Assembly (NCBI GenBank): GCA_902826485.1 | Contig: CADEEZ010000022.1 | Coordinates: forward strand, 1-33,326 | Length of the DNA: 33,326 nt | Reading direction: 5' to 3' | Origin: an uncultured Gammaproteobacteria bacterium | GTDB taxonomy: Bacteria > Pseudomonadota > Gammaproteobacteria > Berkiellales > Berkiellaceae | Part shown: positions 1 through 8,717 of the stretch, one piece after another | How positions within the stretch are numbered: position 1 is the stretch's first letter | Layout of the letters: each line of letters opens with the position of its first letter | The notes under the pieces: model-generated | Told to the model about the DNA's origin: nothing | Seen by the model: the letters and a program-made list of their open reading frames with translations, nothing else | Database searches by the model: none | Program-made: the position numbers and the translations under genes

Positions 1-1532
1 ATTTGACGCGCAACACGATTTAACTTGTTAATGGTTTCAATCATGTGCACAGGAATACGAATGGTACGCGCTTGGTCTGCAATCGAACGGGTAATCGCTT
101 GACGTATCCACCAAGTGGCATAAGTCGAGAATTTATACCCACGACGGTATTCAAACTTATCGACTGCTTTCATGAGGCCAATGTTGCCCTCTTGAATTAA
201 GTCTAAGAACTGTAAACCACGGTTCGTGTACTTTTTGGCAATAGAAATAACCAAACGTAAATTGGCTTCGACCATTTCTTTTTTAGCACGACGTGCTTTG
301 GCTTCACCAACAGAAATACGACGATGCAATTCTTTGATTTCAGGAATGGTACGACCCACTTTGGTGCTGATACCCAGTAATTTTTGCTGATATGCCATAA
401 TGGCATCTTCGTGCAAAGCCAACGCATTTGAGAACGATTTGGTTTTGGCGACTTGTGCTTTTACCCAATCGAAATCTGCTTCATAACCAGGGAAGGTGGT
501 AATAAAGGTTTGTCTGGGCATTTTGGCTTTTTGTACACAAATGGTCATAATGCCTTTTTCTTGTGCACGAATCGTTTCAAGTATTTTTCTGGTATTGCCA
601 GTTAGTAATTCGAATAAACGAGGAACTAACTTGAATACAGAAAACACTTCGCCTAAACGTTGATATTCGAGTTCCATTTCTGGATCGCGATACCCTAATG
701 CTTTTTCTTGCTCTAACGCTCTGGCATAAGCACGTCTTAATTCTTCGAATTTGTTTTTGGCTAATTCGGGATCGGGACCGGGTTCGATGGTGTCTTCTGC
801 ATCGCCTGAGGCTTCTTCTTCTTCTTCTTCGCCAGCCACTTTAGTTTTGGGCTTAACCGCCACTTCAACAGGCGCATCTTCGCCGTCAATCAATTCCTCT
901 TCAATCACCGCTGGGATGATAGAATCGGCTTCTATTTCAAGTACGACTTCAGGAATATCCAACACAGCCATCGGTGTTGCAATCGCCGCATCAAGCGGCT
1001 CTAAAAAGCCTGTGATCACTTCGCCAACACGAATTTCGCCCCGTTCTGCGCGCGCATATTCGTGCAACACAGTAGCCACATTCGGCAAGTAAGTCGCTAA
1101 AGAAGACATCACATGACGCATGCCCGCTTCAATACGCTTAGCGATTTCAATTTCACCTTGGCGAGTCAATAACTCGACGGTGCCCATTTCACGCATATAC
1201 ATACGAACAGGATCGGTGGTACGACCAAACTCGCTGTCTGAAGCCACATAAGAAAGGGCCTCTGATGCTTCTAATGCTGAGTCATCATCCGAATCACCAT
1301 TATTACCTAATAGTAAGGTGTCTTCATCTGGGGCTTCTTCATAAACCTTAATGCCCATTTCATTGATCATGCCGATAATGTCTTCGACTTCTTCTGGATC
1401 AACGATATGATAAGGCAACAGATCGCTTACCTCAGCATAAGTGAGGTAACCTTTTTCTTTGCCCGCAGCAATCAGTGCCTGGAGCTGGGATGCTTGTTGA
1501 TCCTGATCAACATGACTATCAACGCGACTCAT
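1..1532 (-). CDS. rpoD: RNA polymerase sigma factor RpoD (sigma-70), 3' end beyond window
   Basis: Primary sigma factor, which directs RNA polymerase to housekeeping promoters. Reading the minus strand from the ATG at 1532 gives about 510 codons with no stop ([20 protein letters not shown] at the start). Region 1.1 covers roughly residues 1-80. Region 1.2 contains [21 protein letters not shown] long non-conserved region follows and includes a run of glutamates (coded near 811-831). Region 2 contains [20 protein letters not shown], then the -10-recognition segment [20 protein letters not shown]. Region 3 is just beginning at the window edge; the rest of region 3 and all of region 4 lie outside. 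It is last in the rpsU-yqeY-dnaG-rpoD series, 178 bases after dnaG, and that gap may carry its own promoter. Identification is certain; only the 3' part is missing. Confidence 0.98.
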   Translation of the reverse strand, partial: MSRVDSHVDQDQQASQLQALIAAGKEKGYLTYAEVSDLLPYHIVDPEEVEDIIGMINEMGIKVYEEAPDEDTLLLGNNGDSDDDSALEASEALSYVASDSEFGRTTDPVRMYMREMGTVELLTRQGEIEIAKRIEAGMRHVMSSLATYLPNVATVLHEYARAERGEIRVGEVITGFLEPLDAAIATPMAVLDIPEVVLEIEADSIIPAVIEEELIDGEDAPVEVAVKPKTKVAGEEEEEEASGDAEDTIEPGPDPELAKNKFEELRRAYARALEQEKALGYRDPEMELEYQRLGEVFSVFKLVPRLFELLTGNTRKILETIRAQEKGIMTICVQKAKMPRQTFITTFPGYEADFDWVKAQVAKTKSFSNALALHEDAIMAYQQKLLGISTKVGRTIPEIKELHRRISVGEAKARRAKKEMVEANLRLVISIAKKYTNRGLQFLDLIQEGNIGLMKAVDKFEYRRGYKFSTYATWWIRQAITRSIADQARTIRIPVHMIETINKLNRVARQ

Positions 1533-1616
1533 AAAACTTTACTCTCGGATGTTATAATTTCAACTTAATTACTTAATTGTTCTTTTTATGAAGGTCATCT
1601 GCTAAGTTAACCGCTG

Positions 1617-1646
1617 ATTGTAACGGTTCCTAGGCATTCTAACCAA
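1617..1646 (-). promoter_or_regulatory. possible sigma-70 promoter for rpoD
   Basis: In the dnaG-rpoD gap the minus strand reads TTGGTT (1641-1646), an 18-base spacer and TACAAT (1617-1622), about 85 bases upstream of the rpoD start. The gap is long compared with the tight spacing elsewhere in this series, and extra promoters for rpoD are known in this operon in E. coli. The match is by eye only and AT-rich DNA yields chance hits, so confidence is low. Confidence 0.33.
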
Positions 1647-1710
1647 ATTTTTATTATGATGCAGTTGCACTAAAATATGCTATCTATATAACTCTTAGAT
1701 ATCTATACAG

Positions 1711-3510
1711 TCAATAGATTCCCCCTCTGGATAAAATTATTTTTAAGTGCTCCTTTTCTTCAGAGGAAAGTTCCCCAACGTGGGCTTTTTTCAATAAGCC
1801 CTCGGCTATTTGTTTTCTGGCCTGTTGGAGTAGAACCTTCATTGCGCCCGCAAACTCCTTTGCTACCCCTTCTTGAGGGATAAGATCCAAACGTTCTTTA
1901 AAACGAAGGTAAGTATCATGTACCGGACTGAGACTAATTAAAACTGGTTTGAGTTCCAGTCTATTTTGTTCAGTGGCATTAACGGCAGCATTTAACCGAC
2001 GAAGCCCCCCTACAATCTCGGGAATCCATTCTATCGTCGCTCGCTCTAAATGGGCTAAATCGCTTTCAGAAGGCAATACTTCGGACAATAATTCAGGATA
2101 TTGGGTCAATAAATACCAAGCCAATTCACCTGGGGTAATCGATTTGGGCGGAAGCGGCTCCACCACGCCCTGATAAGGGCTTTTATTTTTGTAATAGGTT
2201 GACCATTTTTTAGAGGTATTGCCATTCGGATTTGTATAGGTATTGGCTTGCTGTGGCGCTGAATACCTTGTTTCATGGTTCAGTTTTTGAAACATCATGT
2301 CTTTAAACGCCCCACGCGGTAATTTTTCTAAATAGGTTTTCACCGCTTTAACAAAACTGGCTCGGCTATCAATACTCGTGGTCGGATACTGTTCACGCAA
2401 TTGGGCAAATAAAAATTCAGACAAAGGCTGCGCATTCACAATCAATGCCCCAAAAGCCGCTTGGCCCTGATTGTTAACAAAATCATCCGGATCTTGGCCT
2501 GTGGGCAAAATCACAAATTTAATCACCCGACCATCTTCCATATAAGGCAACATCACTTGTAGCGCTTTCCACGCCGCTTGTTTGCCTGCTTCATCGCCAT
2601 CGAAACAAAAACACACTTCCGAAAATTGACCAAACAGCGTTTTCACATGCCATTCACCAAAAGCCGTGCCCATGGTCGCCATCGCAGAATAAAAGCCATG
2701 TTGATGCAACATCACCACGTCCATATACCCTTCGACAATAATCGCCGTGGTGGCTTTTTGTTTACTCAAAAAATATTCGTACAAGCCATATAATATTTGT
2801 TGCTTATGAAACACGGGGGTTTCAGGTGAATTCAAATATTTAGGTTTACTGTCGTCTAATACTCTGCCCCCAAACCCCACGACTCGGCCAATTTTGTCGC
2901 GAATGGGGAAGACGATTCGGTTGCGAAATCTATCGTAGTGTTTACCCGAATCATGCTGAATGGTCAGCCCTGACTGTAATAAAAGCCCTGGATTTTTCAG
3001 CGTTTTAACTAGGCTATCCCAAGCGTTAGGTGCAAAACCCATTTGAAAGTGTTTGACATTTTTGCCGGTTAAACCCCGGTTTTTTAAATATTGAATCACT
3101 GGCTGGCGTGCAGGGTGGTCCAATAATTGTTTTTGATAATATTGATTTGCCTGATAAAGAATATCGTAAATCGGTTTGGTTTTTTCTTGTTTTTGAAGCT
3201 GTTCTGGCGTAGTGGGGATTTTCATGCCCGCCCAATCGGCCAATTTATTAATGGCCTCAAGAAAACTCAAATTATCATAGGCTTCTAGAAATTGAATGCT
3301 GTCGCCGCCCGTACCACACCCAAAACAATGGTAAAGCTGCTTAGCAGAAGAAACACTAAAAGAAGGAGATTTTTCTTGATGAAAAGGACAAAGCCCCGTG
3401 TGGTTAGCGCCCGTTTTTTTTAATTGAACGCGCGACCCAACCAGCTCAACGATATCGACTTTGGCACGTAGTTCTTGAATAAAACTGTCAGGAATACGTA
3501 AAGTTTGCAC
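1711..3510 (-). CDS. dnaG: DNA primase DnaG
   Basis: Synthesises the RNA primers for DNA replication together with the replicative helicase. The 599-aa length is usual for the family. The N-terminal zinc-binding domain shows CPFHQEKSPSF followed by YHCFGCGTGG, giving the ligands Cys41, His44, Cys62 and Cys65. The RNA-polymerase core follows (RNRIVFPIRD, VVGFGGRVL). The TOPRIM domain begins near residue 255 with IIVEGYMDVV and continues with the acidic motif CFDGDEAGKQAA. The C-terminal part from about residue 440 is less conserved and should be the helicase-binding domain. The gene lies 40 bases after yqeY on the same strand, in the classic rpsU-dnaG-rpoD arrangement. Confidence 0.97.
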   Translation of the reverse strand: MQTLRIPDSFIQELRAKVDIVELVGSRVQLKKTGANHTGLCPFHQEKSPSFSVSSAKQLYHCFGCGTGGDSIQFLEAYDNLSFLEAINKLADWAGMKIPTTPEQLQKQEKTKPIYDILYQANQYYQKQLLDHPARQPVIQYLKNRGLTGKNVKHFQMGFAPNAWDSLVKTLKNPGLLLQSGLTIQHDSGKHYDRFRNRIVFPIRDKIGRVVGFGGRVLDDSKPKYLNSPETPVFHKQQILYGLYEYFLSKQKATTAIIVEGYMDVVMLHQHGFYSAMATMGTAFGEWHVKTLFGQFSEVCFCFDGDEAGKQAAWKALQVMLPYMEDGRVIKFVILPTGQDPDDFVNNQGQAAFGALIVNAQPLSEFLFAQLREQYPTTSIDSRASFVKAVKTYLEKLPRGAFKDMMFQKLNHETRYSAPQQANTYTNPNGNTSKKWSTYYKNKSPYQGVVEPLPPKSITPGELAWYLLTQYPELLSEVLPSESDLAHLERATIEWIPEIVGGLRRLNAAVNATEQNRLELKPVLISLSPVHDTYLRFKERLDLIPQEGVAKEFAGAMKVLLQQARKQIAEGLLKKAHVGELSSEEKEHLKIILSRGGIY

Positions 3511-3550
3511 TTCGCCCCCTCAAATTTCATCCAAGAATCCAAAAATAAAA

Positions 3551-4003
3551 TTAACCAGCTAAACGCTGTTTAATTAAACTACCCACCACAGCCATATCTG
3601 CTCGGCCCTGCATTTGTGGCTTTAATATCGCCATTACCTTGCCCATGTCTTGAACGGTTTTTGCACCCGTTTCAGTCATGGCAGCTGAAATCAATTGCGT
3701 CACTTCAGCCTCTGTCAACGGTTGTGGCATAAACGTTTGAATGATCGCCACTTCTGCTAGCTCGATATCGACTAAATCTTGTCGATCTGCCTTTTGAAAT
3801 TGTGCAATCGATTCGCGTCTTTGCTTAAGCATTTTATCTAAAATAGACAGCATTCGGGCATCATCGATGGTAATACGTTCATCGACTTCAATCTGCTTTG
3901 CTTCAGATAAAATTAACCTGATGGTCGTGAGGCGCTCTTTTTCTTGAGCGCGCATCGACGCCTTCATAGCATCCGTAATCGTTTCTTTTAAAGACAAGGT
4001 CAT
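3551..4003 (-). CDS. yqeY: YqeY/GatB-related domain protein
   Basis: A 150-aa protein of the YqeY family, related to the tail domain of GatB amidotransferase subunits. A role linked to tRNA-dependent amidation has been suggested for the family, but its exact function is not settled. Visible hallmarks are the N-terminal helix LKETITDAMKASMRAQEK, the segment TTIRLILSEAKQIEVDER, and the C-terminal domain with IIQTFMPQPLTEAEV and MGKVMAILKPQMQGRAD. It starts at the ATG at 4003, preceded on its strand by GGTGAG. It lies between rpsU and dnaG, a position yqeY often takes in gammaproteobacteria, and is probably co-transcribed with both. Confidence 0.93.
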   Translation of the reverse strand: MTLSLKETITDAMKASMRAQEKERLTTIRLILSEAKQIEVDERITIDDARMLSILDKMLKQRRESIAQFQKADRQDLVDIELAEVAIIQTFMPQPLTEAEVTQLISAAMTETGAKTVQDMGKVMAILKPQMQGRADMAVVGSLIKQRLAG

Positions 4004-4065
4004 GGCTCACCAAAAATAATATAAGGTAAAATATAAAATAGTCGCCAATCAATAACTAGTGAAAA

Positions 4066-4287
4066 CTAGTGACGACCCGTTTCTCTTTCAAAAGGCTTAC
4101 CGCGACCTTGCTTCTTACGAAAACGTTTAACAGCCGATGCCATAGCACGTTTCTTTTTCTCAGAAGGAGATTCAAAAAATTCGCGACGACGGACTTCTGA
4201 AAGAACCCCAGCTTTTTCTACAGTTCTTTTAAAACGACGTAAAGCTGATTCAAAATTTTCATGATCTCTAACACGGATAAATGGCAT
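4066..4287 (-). CDS. rpsU: 30S ribosomal protein S21
   Basis: Small-subunit protein S21, needed for initiation on natural mRNAs. The 73-aa product starts [20 protein letters not shown] and contains [20 protein letters not shown] and a basic tail, colinear with E. coli S21. The open frame extends seven codons further upstream, to an ATG at 4308, but the family begins at MP(V/F)IKVR. The internal ATG at 4287 is preceded by GAGGAT on the minus strand, so I place the start there. It is the first gene of the rpsU-yqeY-dnaG-rpoD series and is transcribed away from tsaD. A hairpin lies in its leader. Confidence 0.95.
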   Translation of the reverse strand: MPFIRVRDHENFESALRRFKRTVEKAGVLSEVRRREFFESPSEKKKRAMASAVKRFRKKQGRGKPFERETGRH

Positions 4288-4336
4288 GGAAAAGCTATCC
4301 TCAGTCAATAATATATGTTAATTAAATTACAAAATA

Positions 4337-4358
4337 ACCGACCAATCAGGTGATCGGT
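4337..4358 (-). promoter_or_regulatory. hairpin in the rpsU leader
   Basis: On the minus strand ACCGATCA is followed after a six-base loop by TGGTCGGT, giving an 8-bp stem with one G-T pair, and then by TATTTTG. It lies about 50 bases upstream of the rpsU start, in the rpsU/tsaD divergent gap. It could be an attenuator-like structure, a binding site for S21 autoregulation, or an operator; the sequence alone does not decide. Confidence 0.35.
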
Positions 4359-4464
4359 GGGGTATTTTACTCTAAAAGCTTGTAAACGTTAAGTTTAGCA
4401 AGAAAATAACTACGTTGGTTATAATATAAGTTAGTTTTAATCAAAAATCAGTTATTATATTGCC

Positions 4465-5511
4465 ATGATAGTTTTAGGCATAGAAAGTTCTTGTGACGAT
4501 ACCGGGGTAGCCATATACAGCGCCGAACGCGGCCTGCTTGCACATCAGGTTCATGCTCAAAATGCCATTCATGCCCAATACGGTGGCGTGGTCCCCGAAC
4601 TGGCCTCGCGAGATCATATTCGCGTGGGTTTGCCCTTAATCGATCAAGTTATTAAAGCTGCAGGCCTAACTTCCCAAGACATTCAAGGCGTCGCTTATAC
4701 TAAAGGCCCAGGATTGGCGGGCTCTCTGCTGGTAGGCAGCTTATTAGCAAGAAGTTTAGCTTATGCATGGCAGTGCCCTGCTATCGGCGTGCATCATTTA
4801 GAAGGCCACTTACTCGCCCCCATGCTTGAAACCCCTCAACCCTCTTTTCCTTTTTTAGGCTTATTAGTATCAGGTGGCCACACACTGATTATTGCCGTTA
4901 AAGCTTTTGGCGAATATGAAATATTGGGGGAGACTTTAGACGATGCCGTCGGAGAAGCTTTTGATAAAACAGCCAAACTATTAGGCTTAGGCTACCCAGG
5001 TGGTGCAAAATTAGCCAAGTTGGCTGAATTATTTTCTGATGATTTATCAGGACACCCATATTTACCCACTAAATTTCCCCGCCCCATGACCGATAGGCCT
5101 GGGCTCGATTTTAGTTTTAGTGGTCTCAAAACCCATGTGGCGCTCGAAATTAAAAAACGCACTGCTCTATCAGAATTAAACGAGCTATCTGAATCAGATA
5201 AGATAAACATTGCCTATGCTTTTGAAGAGGCCGCTGTCGATACCCTCGTGATAAAAATCACCCGCGCTTTAGAACAAACGGGTTACACCCAATTAGTGGT
5301 GTCAGGTGGCGTGGGCGCCAATAAAAAGCTTAGAGCTAAACTCACCGAACTCGGCAAAGCCAAAAACATGACGGCCTATTTTCCCCGTTTCGAATTTTGC
5401 ACCGATAACGGCGCCATGATTGCCTATGTGGGTTGCCAGAGGTTATTGCGTGGGGAACATGAAGATTTAAATCTGACTGTTTATCCTCGGTGGCCTTTAG
5501 ATAAACTCTAA
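4465..5511 (+). CDS. tsaD: tRNA N6-threonylcarbamoyladenosine transferase TsaD
   Basis: Catalytic subunit for the threonylcarbamoyl transfer that makes t6A37 on ANN-decoding tRNAs, working with TsaB, TsaC and TsaE in the cytoplasm. The 348-aa product begins [19 protein letters not shown], the family hallmark. The metal-binding pair His111 and His115 is visible in [13 protein letters not shown]-site motifs follow: [26 protein letters not shown], the segment DFSFSGLKT, and near the C-terminus [13 protein letters not shown] and [12 protein letters not shown]. It is divergent from rpsU, the arrangement found in E. coli. It ends 12 bases before a convergent gene. Confidence 0.97.
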   Translation: MIVLGIESSCDDTGVAIYSAERGLLAHQVHAQNAIHAQYGGVVPELASRDHIRVGLPLIDQVIKAAGLTSQDIQGVAYTKGPGLAGSLLVGSLLARSLAYAWQCPAIGVHHLEGHLLAPMLETPQPSFPFLGLLVSGGHTLIIAVKAFGEYEILGETLDDAVGEAFDKTAKLLGLGYPGGAKLAKLAELFSDDLSGHPYLPTKFPRPMTDRPGLDFSFSGLKTHVALEIKKRTALSELNELSESDKINIAYAFEEAAVDTLVIKITRALEQTGYTQLVVSGGVGANKKLRAKLTELGKAKNMTAYFPRFEFCTDNGAMIAYVGCQRLLRGEHEDLNLTVYPRWPLDKL

Positions 5512-5523
5512 GCCCGCCTCAAA

Positions 5524-6426
5524 TTAATTCTGTTGTTTACAAATTAATGGGGGTTTAAATTGATCCCAAACAAAAGTCGCTTCTGTATCATGAAACTCTA
5601 TATAAGCCCCAAACTCACCATCAAACCGTTTTTTTTCTTGCTTATTATTCGCTATAAAAATGGCTCGTTTATCTCCATGCTCAACAGCGACACTTGCCAG
5701 TGGCTCTGTAGGCATAGAAGTCACATAAAATTCAGCACGGTTCTTTTCACAAAAATAACGTTCTGTTGTACTTGGCGGAACCAATAACCACTTCGCCTGT
5801 AAATACGTAATACGAACCAAATAGCTCGATTTAATACAATCAATCATATTATTTTGAGCCTTCCAGCAATCGTTTCGGCCCTTTATCCAACCGCCTTGAG
5901 TCGCTTTAAGTTCTTTAACCGCTTTATCAGGGCTATCATCAATAGAGGCTGCTTTATGCGCTGCCTGCTGGAATACATCATGTAGTTGATTGTCGAGCTT
6001 AATTAAGGATTGATTTTGGCATATGGTTATCTCAACTTCTCTTGTTGCTTTTTTGCAATCAAAGGTGGGCTGAAAAAAGGTGTTATCTTCAGATAAATTT
6101 TGATTTTGAACCCACCCAATAATAGATTCAGATGAGATTTTGCACCAAATATGGGCTTTAGCTTGTTCTTTTTCTACGTCATTTAACTTGGCCCACTCAT
6201 CGTATGAAGGCCCACCCTCACAGCCAAGATTTTGCATGTTGCTAATAGGGGCATCAAAAGTATGAATAAGCTTAGATTGACTATCTGGGCGTTCATAAAC
6301 AAGAATCTTTTGAACGCCTGGTTTACTTCGAAAGAAATCAGGCCCATCTGCGGTGGCATGAACCAAGGGGAAATAGCCCAGAAAAATTACAAAAATAACC
6401 CTACACAATGGTTCACGAAAACGCAT
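5524..6426 (-). CDS. exported LprI-like (DUF1311) protein with MliC-like C-terminus, probable lysozyme inhibitor
   Basis: A 300-aa protein with a signal peptide over about residues 1-25 (hydrophobic VIFVIFLGYFPLVHA), so likely periplasmic or outer-membrane. An N-terminal part (about 28-115) looks SH3-like. The middle (about 120-210) fits the LprI/DUF1311 pattern: cysteines in FDCKKATREVEITICQN, then LIKLDNQL and GGWIKGRNDCW. The C-terminal part (about 222-297) resembles MliC: YFCEKNRAEFYV, then an alternating strand pattern, and a final Cys in PPLICKQQN. LprI and MliC are both families with lysozyme-inhibiting members. The gene sits between tsaD (convergent) and plsY. The domain calls are by pattern; inhibition is inferred. 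Confidence 0.7.
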   Translation of the reverse strand: MRFREPLCRVIFVIFLGYFPLVHATADGPDFFRSKPGVQKILVYERPDSQSKLIHTFDAPISNMQNLGCEGGPSYDEWAKLNDVEKEQAKAHIWCKISSESIIGWVQNQNLSEDNTFFQPTFDCKKATREVEITICQNQSLIKLDNQLHDVFQQAAHKAASIDDSPDKAVKELKATQGGWIKGRNDCWKAQNNMIDCIKSSYLVRITYLQAKWLLVPPSTTERYFCEKNRAEFYVTSMPTEPLASVAVEHGDKRAIFIANNKQEKKRFDGEFGAYIEFHDTEATFVWDQFKPPLICKQQN

Positions 6427-6462
6427 TCAAAAGATCCCTTTTTGATTAGTCTGAAATACTAT

Positions 6463-7071
6463 TTACTCTTTAGAGGCTATTTTATCTTCTTTGCCTGCAG
6501 CCAAATTTCTAATATTGCTACGATGACGACAAATTAATAAAGCCGACAGCATACTAATAGTAATAAGATAAACCGCAATGCCGGGATATAAAAAATAAGT
6601 TAGTATTGGTGCCAATATTGCTGCAGTAACCGCAGCAAGAGAAGAATATCTGAATACAAACGCCATAAATAACCAAATGCCGATTAAGATTGCGCCTAAC
6701 AGCGGTAAAAATCCTAAAATAGCGCCAATACCGGTGGCAACGCCTTTTCCACCTTTGAATTTAAAAAAGACCGGATACAAATGCCCTAAAAATGCGCCCA
6801 TACAGGCAACTGAACTTAAAATCGGATCATGTAAGCCTATATGAATCGCCAATACCGGAATAAACCCCTTAAGTAAATCGCCGATTAAAGTATATAAACC
6901 CGCTTTTTTGCCACCGTGTCTTAATACATTGGTGGCTCCAGGGTTACCAGAACCAACTTTTCTCGGATCGGGCAACTTCATAAATTTGCAGACTAATATC
7001 GCCGTGGAGATAGACCCCATAAAATACGACACGCCAAAAGCGGCCAAAAGTAATCCTAAATCTACTGTCAT
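6463..7071 (-). CDS. plsY: acyl-phosphate glycerol-3-phosphate acyltransferase PlsY
   Basis: Inner-membrane enzyme that transfers an acyl group from acyl-phosphate to glycerol-3-phosphate, the first step of phospholipid synthesis with PlsX. The 202-aa product is very hydrophobic, with about five membrane segments. The three conserved cytoplasmic motifs are present: GSGNPGATN near residue 41, HLYPVFFKFKGGKGVATG near residue 97, and RHRSNIRNLAAGKE near the C-terminus. The ATG at 7071 places the start directly before the first membrane helix. It is divergent from folB, as in the E. coli tsaD-plsY-folB neighbourhood. Confidence 0.96.
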   Translation of the reverse strand: MTVDLGLLLAAFGVSYFMGSISTAILVCKFMKLPDPRKVGSGNPGATNVLRHGGKKAGLYTLIGDLLKGFIPVLAIHIGLHDPILSSVACMGAFLGHLYPVFFKFKGGKGVATGIGAILGFLPLLGAILIGIWLFMAFVFRYSSLAAVTAAILAPILTYFLYPGIAVYLITISMLSALLICRHRSNIRNLAAGKEDKIASKE

Positions 7072-7091
7072 GTTAATTAACTTAATTTATA

Positions 7092-7119
7092 TTGTTTTAT
7101 GGTGGATTTATATTATATT
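7092..7119 (+). promoter_or_regulatory. possible promoter for folB
   Basis: In the divergent plsY/folB gap the plus strand reads TTGTTT (7092-7097), a 16-base spacer and TATATT (7114-7119), placing a start near 7126. A short inverted repeat, TGGGCC (7125-7130) and GGCCCA (7143-7148), falls in the resulting leader just before the folB ATG. This was found by eye only, in very AT-rich DNA. Confidence 0.28.
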
Positions 7120-7154
7120 ATCGGTGGGCCAAATAAAACTAAGGCCCAAACAAC

Positions 7155-7490
7155 ATGACCACGTTAGACTGTATCTACATCAAAAATTTTAGTTGCCCAG
7201 CGCAAATTGGATTATATGATCATGAAAAAGGCATTACGCAACCTATTATCTTGCATCTTGAGCTGTACGGGAAATGGCCTGAAGCTAACTTTTTAGATTA
7301 CGATAAAATCATTGCCAGCATCAAAAATATCTTAGCCCAACAACATTATGAATTATTAGAAACCCTCGCAAATCATATTACGCAAAATTTACTGGCTAAT
7401 TTTGCCATACAAAAAATAATCTTAGCCATTGATAAACCGCTTGCGGTAAAAGACGCTTTAGTGGGAGTGAAAATTGAAAGGACTGCCTGA
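7155..7490 (+). CDS. folB: dihydroneopterin aldolase FolB
   Basis: Converts 7,8-dihydroneopterin to 6-hydroxymethyl-dihydropterin in folate synthesis. The 111-aa length is close to the family norm. The N-terminus MTTLDCIYIKNFSCPAQIGL matches the family pattern (strand, then G-(V/L)-x-x-(W/H)E-type turn; here YDHEKGITQPII). LDYDKIIASIKNIL and YELLETLANHI follow, and IDKPLAVKDALVGVKIER carries the conserved lysine-proline near the end. Its last 17 bases overlap the next gene, suggesting translational coupling. Confidence 0.92.
   Translation: MTTLDCIYIKNFSCPAQIGLYDHEKGITQPIILHLELYGKWPEANFLDYDKIIASIKNILAQQHYELLETLANHITQNLLANFAIQKIILAIDKPLAVKDALVGVKIERTA
7463..7467 (+). promoter_or_regulatory. 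ribosome binding site that fixes a TTG start
   Basis: GGGAG lies six bases before the TTG at 7474. An in-frame TGA at 7468-7470 excludes any earlier start, and the protein is family-like almost from the TTG onwards. This supports TTG as the genuine initiation codon of the MidA-family gene, inside the end of folB. Confidence 0.6.
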
Positions 7491-8703
7491 GTTATCAGAC
7501 ATAGAACAAGCGCACCAACATAAACTCATTCAGGTAATACAAAATCAAATTACCCAAGCGGGGGGCAAAATCCCGTTCAGTGAATTTATGGCAGCATGCT
7601 TATATACCCCAGGGTTGGGATACTACAGTGCCGGTGCAGTCAAAATGGGCCGAGGCGGAGATTTTGTGACGGCGCCTGAAATTTCTACTTTATTTGGCCA
7701 AACCCTAGCTGAATATTATGCAACCTTAAAAGCCCAAAATTTTGCCTCCGAACCCTTGAGCATTATTGAGCTGGGTGCCGGCACAGGTAAACTTGCGGGG
7801 GATATTTTAACGCATTTAGACTCCCTTGGCAGGCTACCCACCCATTATTATATTTTAGATATCTCGGCTGATTTAAAGCACCAACAACAGCTTTATTTAA
7901 AAAATAAATTACCCCATTATTTTGACCAGATCACCTGGTTAAACAGCTTGGAGAATATTCCGCATTTTAATGGCAATGGTTTATTAATCGCCAATGAAGT
8001 GATAGATGCGTTGCCAGTTGAATTATTTAGCTTAAAATTTAACGACAAAAATAAAGTAGATATTTTTCAACATTGGATAAGCAATCACCCTAGTTTGCCT
8101 AATACTTTTGAACAAATTATTTTGCCTGCCGATACCGCTTTTGAAGACTGCATTAAATCCATCGTAAAATTAGATGACTTTGTTTTTGATGCCCCTGAAT
8201 ATGTCTCTGAAATGAATTTGAATATTCTGCCCTGGTTGTCGGGCATTGAAAAAATGCTCGTCAAGGGCCAGCTGATTTTTATAGACTACGGTTATGGTAC
8301 GCAAGAATATTATCACGCTGCCAGACACATGGGCACCTTACTGTGCTATCACAAACATCTCGTGCATTCTGATTTTTTACTGAACATTGGCTTACAAGAT
8401 ATCACGGCTTATGTTAATTTCACTCAAGTGGCCATGGCGGCTAAAACGTTAGATTTAACCATTGACAATTATACTACGCAGGCTGAATTTTTGCTGTCGC
8501 AAAACTTAGGGCCTCTTGCCGAAAAAAAATTAGCTCTAGCGGCTTTGTCTGAAAACAGCGCAGCTGAGCATATTACCATTACCAATGAAATGCATAAGTT
8601 GACGGCCCCGCATGAAATGGGTGAATTATTTAAAGTATTGATTTTGCAAAAAGGCGAGTTCGAGTCTATCCCTTCTGGAAGACCGCATTTTCATCGGCTT
8701 TAA
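7474..8703 (+). CDS. MidA/NDUFAF7-family SAM-dependent methyltransferase
   Basis: A 409-aa protein of the DUF185/MidA family. The mitochondrial homologue NDUFAF7 methylates an arginine of a complex I subunit; the bacterial substrate is not established. Visible features are the N-terminal segment IPFSEFMAACLYTPGLGYYS, KMGRGGDFVTAPEIS, the SAM-binding motif IIELGAGTGKLAGDIL, LLIANEVIDALPVELF, and FIDYGYGTQEYYHAARHMGT with a downstream LLCYHKH. These are colinear with the family over its full length. It starts at a TTG overlapping folB by 17 bases with a good Shine-Dalgarno sequence, and is followed 14 bases later by the SDR gene, so folB-midA-SDR looks like one transcript. Confidence 0.92.
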   Translation: MKGLPELSDIEQAHQHKLIQVIQNQITQAGGKIPFSEFMAACLYTPGLGYYSAGAVKMGRGGDFVTAPEISTLFGQTLAEYYATLKAQNFASEPLSIIELGAGTGKLAGDILTHLDSLGRLPTHYYILDISADLKHQQQLYLKNKLPHYFDQITWLNSLENIPHFNGNGLLIANEVIDALPVELFSLKFNDKNKVDIFQHWISNHPSLPNTFEQIILPADTAFEDCIKSIVKLDDFVFDAPEYVSEMNLNILPWLSGIEKMLVKGQLIFIDYGYGTQEYYHAARHMGTLLCYHKHLVHSDFLLNIGLQDITAYVNFTQVAMAAKTLDLTIDNYTTQAEFLLSQNLGPLAEKKLALAALSENSAAEHITITNEMHKLTAPHEMGELFKVLILQKGEFESIPSGRPHFHRL

Positions 8704-8717
8704 ACGGAGAAATTTAA

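Noticed and set aside
751-1092. Plus-strand open frame rich in Ser, 113 codons
   Set aside because: It lies antisense to the rpoD coding region and its Ser-rich composition is the complement of the acidic rpoD segment; no ribosome site and no family resemblance.
4288-4308. Seven-codon N-terminal extension of rpsU
   Set aside because: S21 proteins begin at MP(V/F)IKVR, and GAGGAT fits the ATG at 4287, so the upstream ATG was not used.
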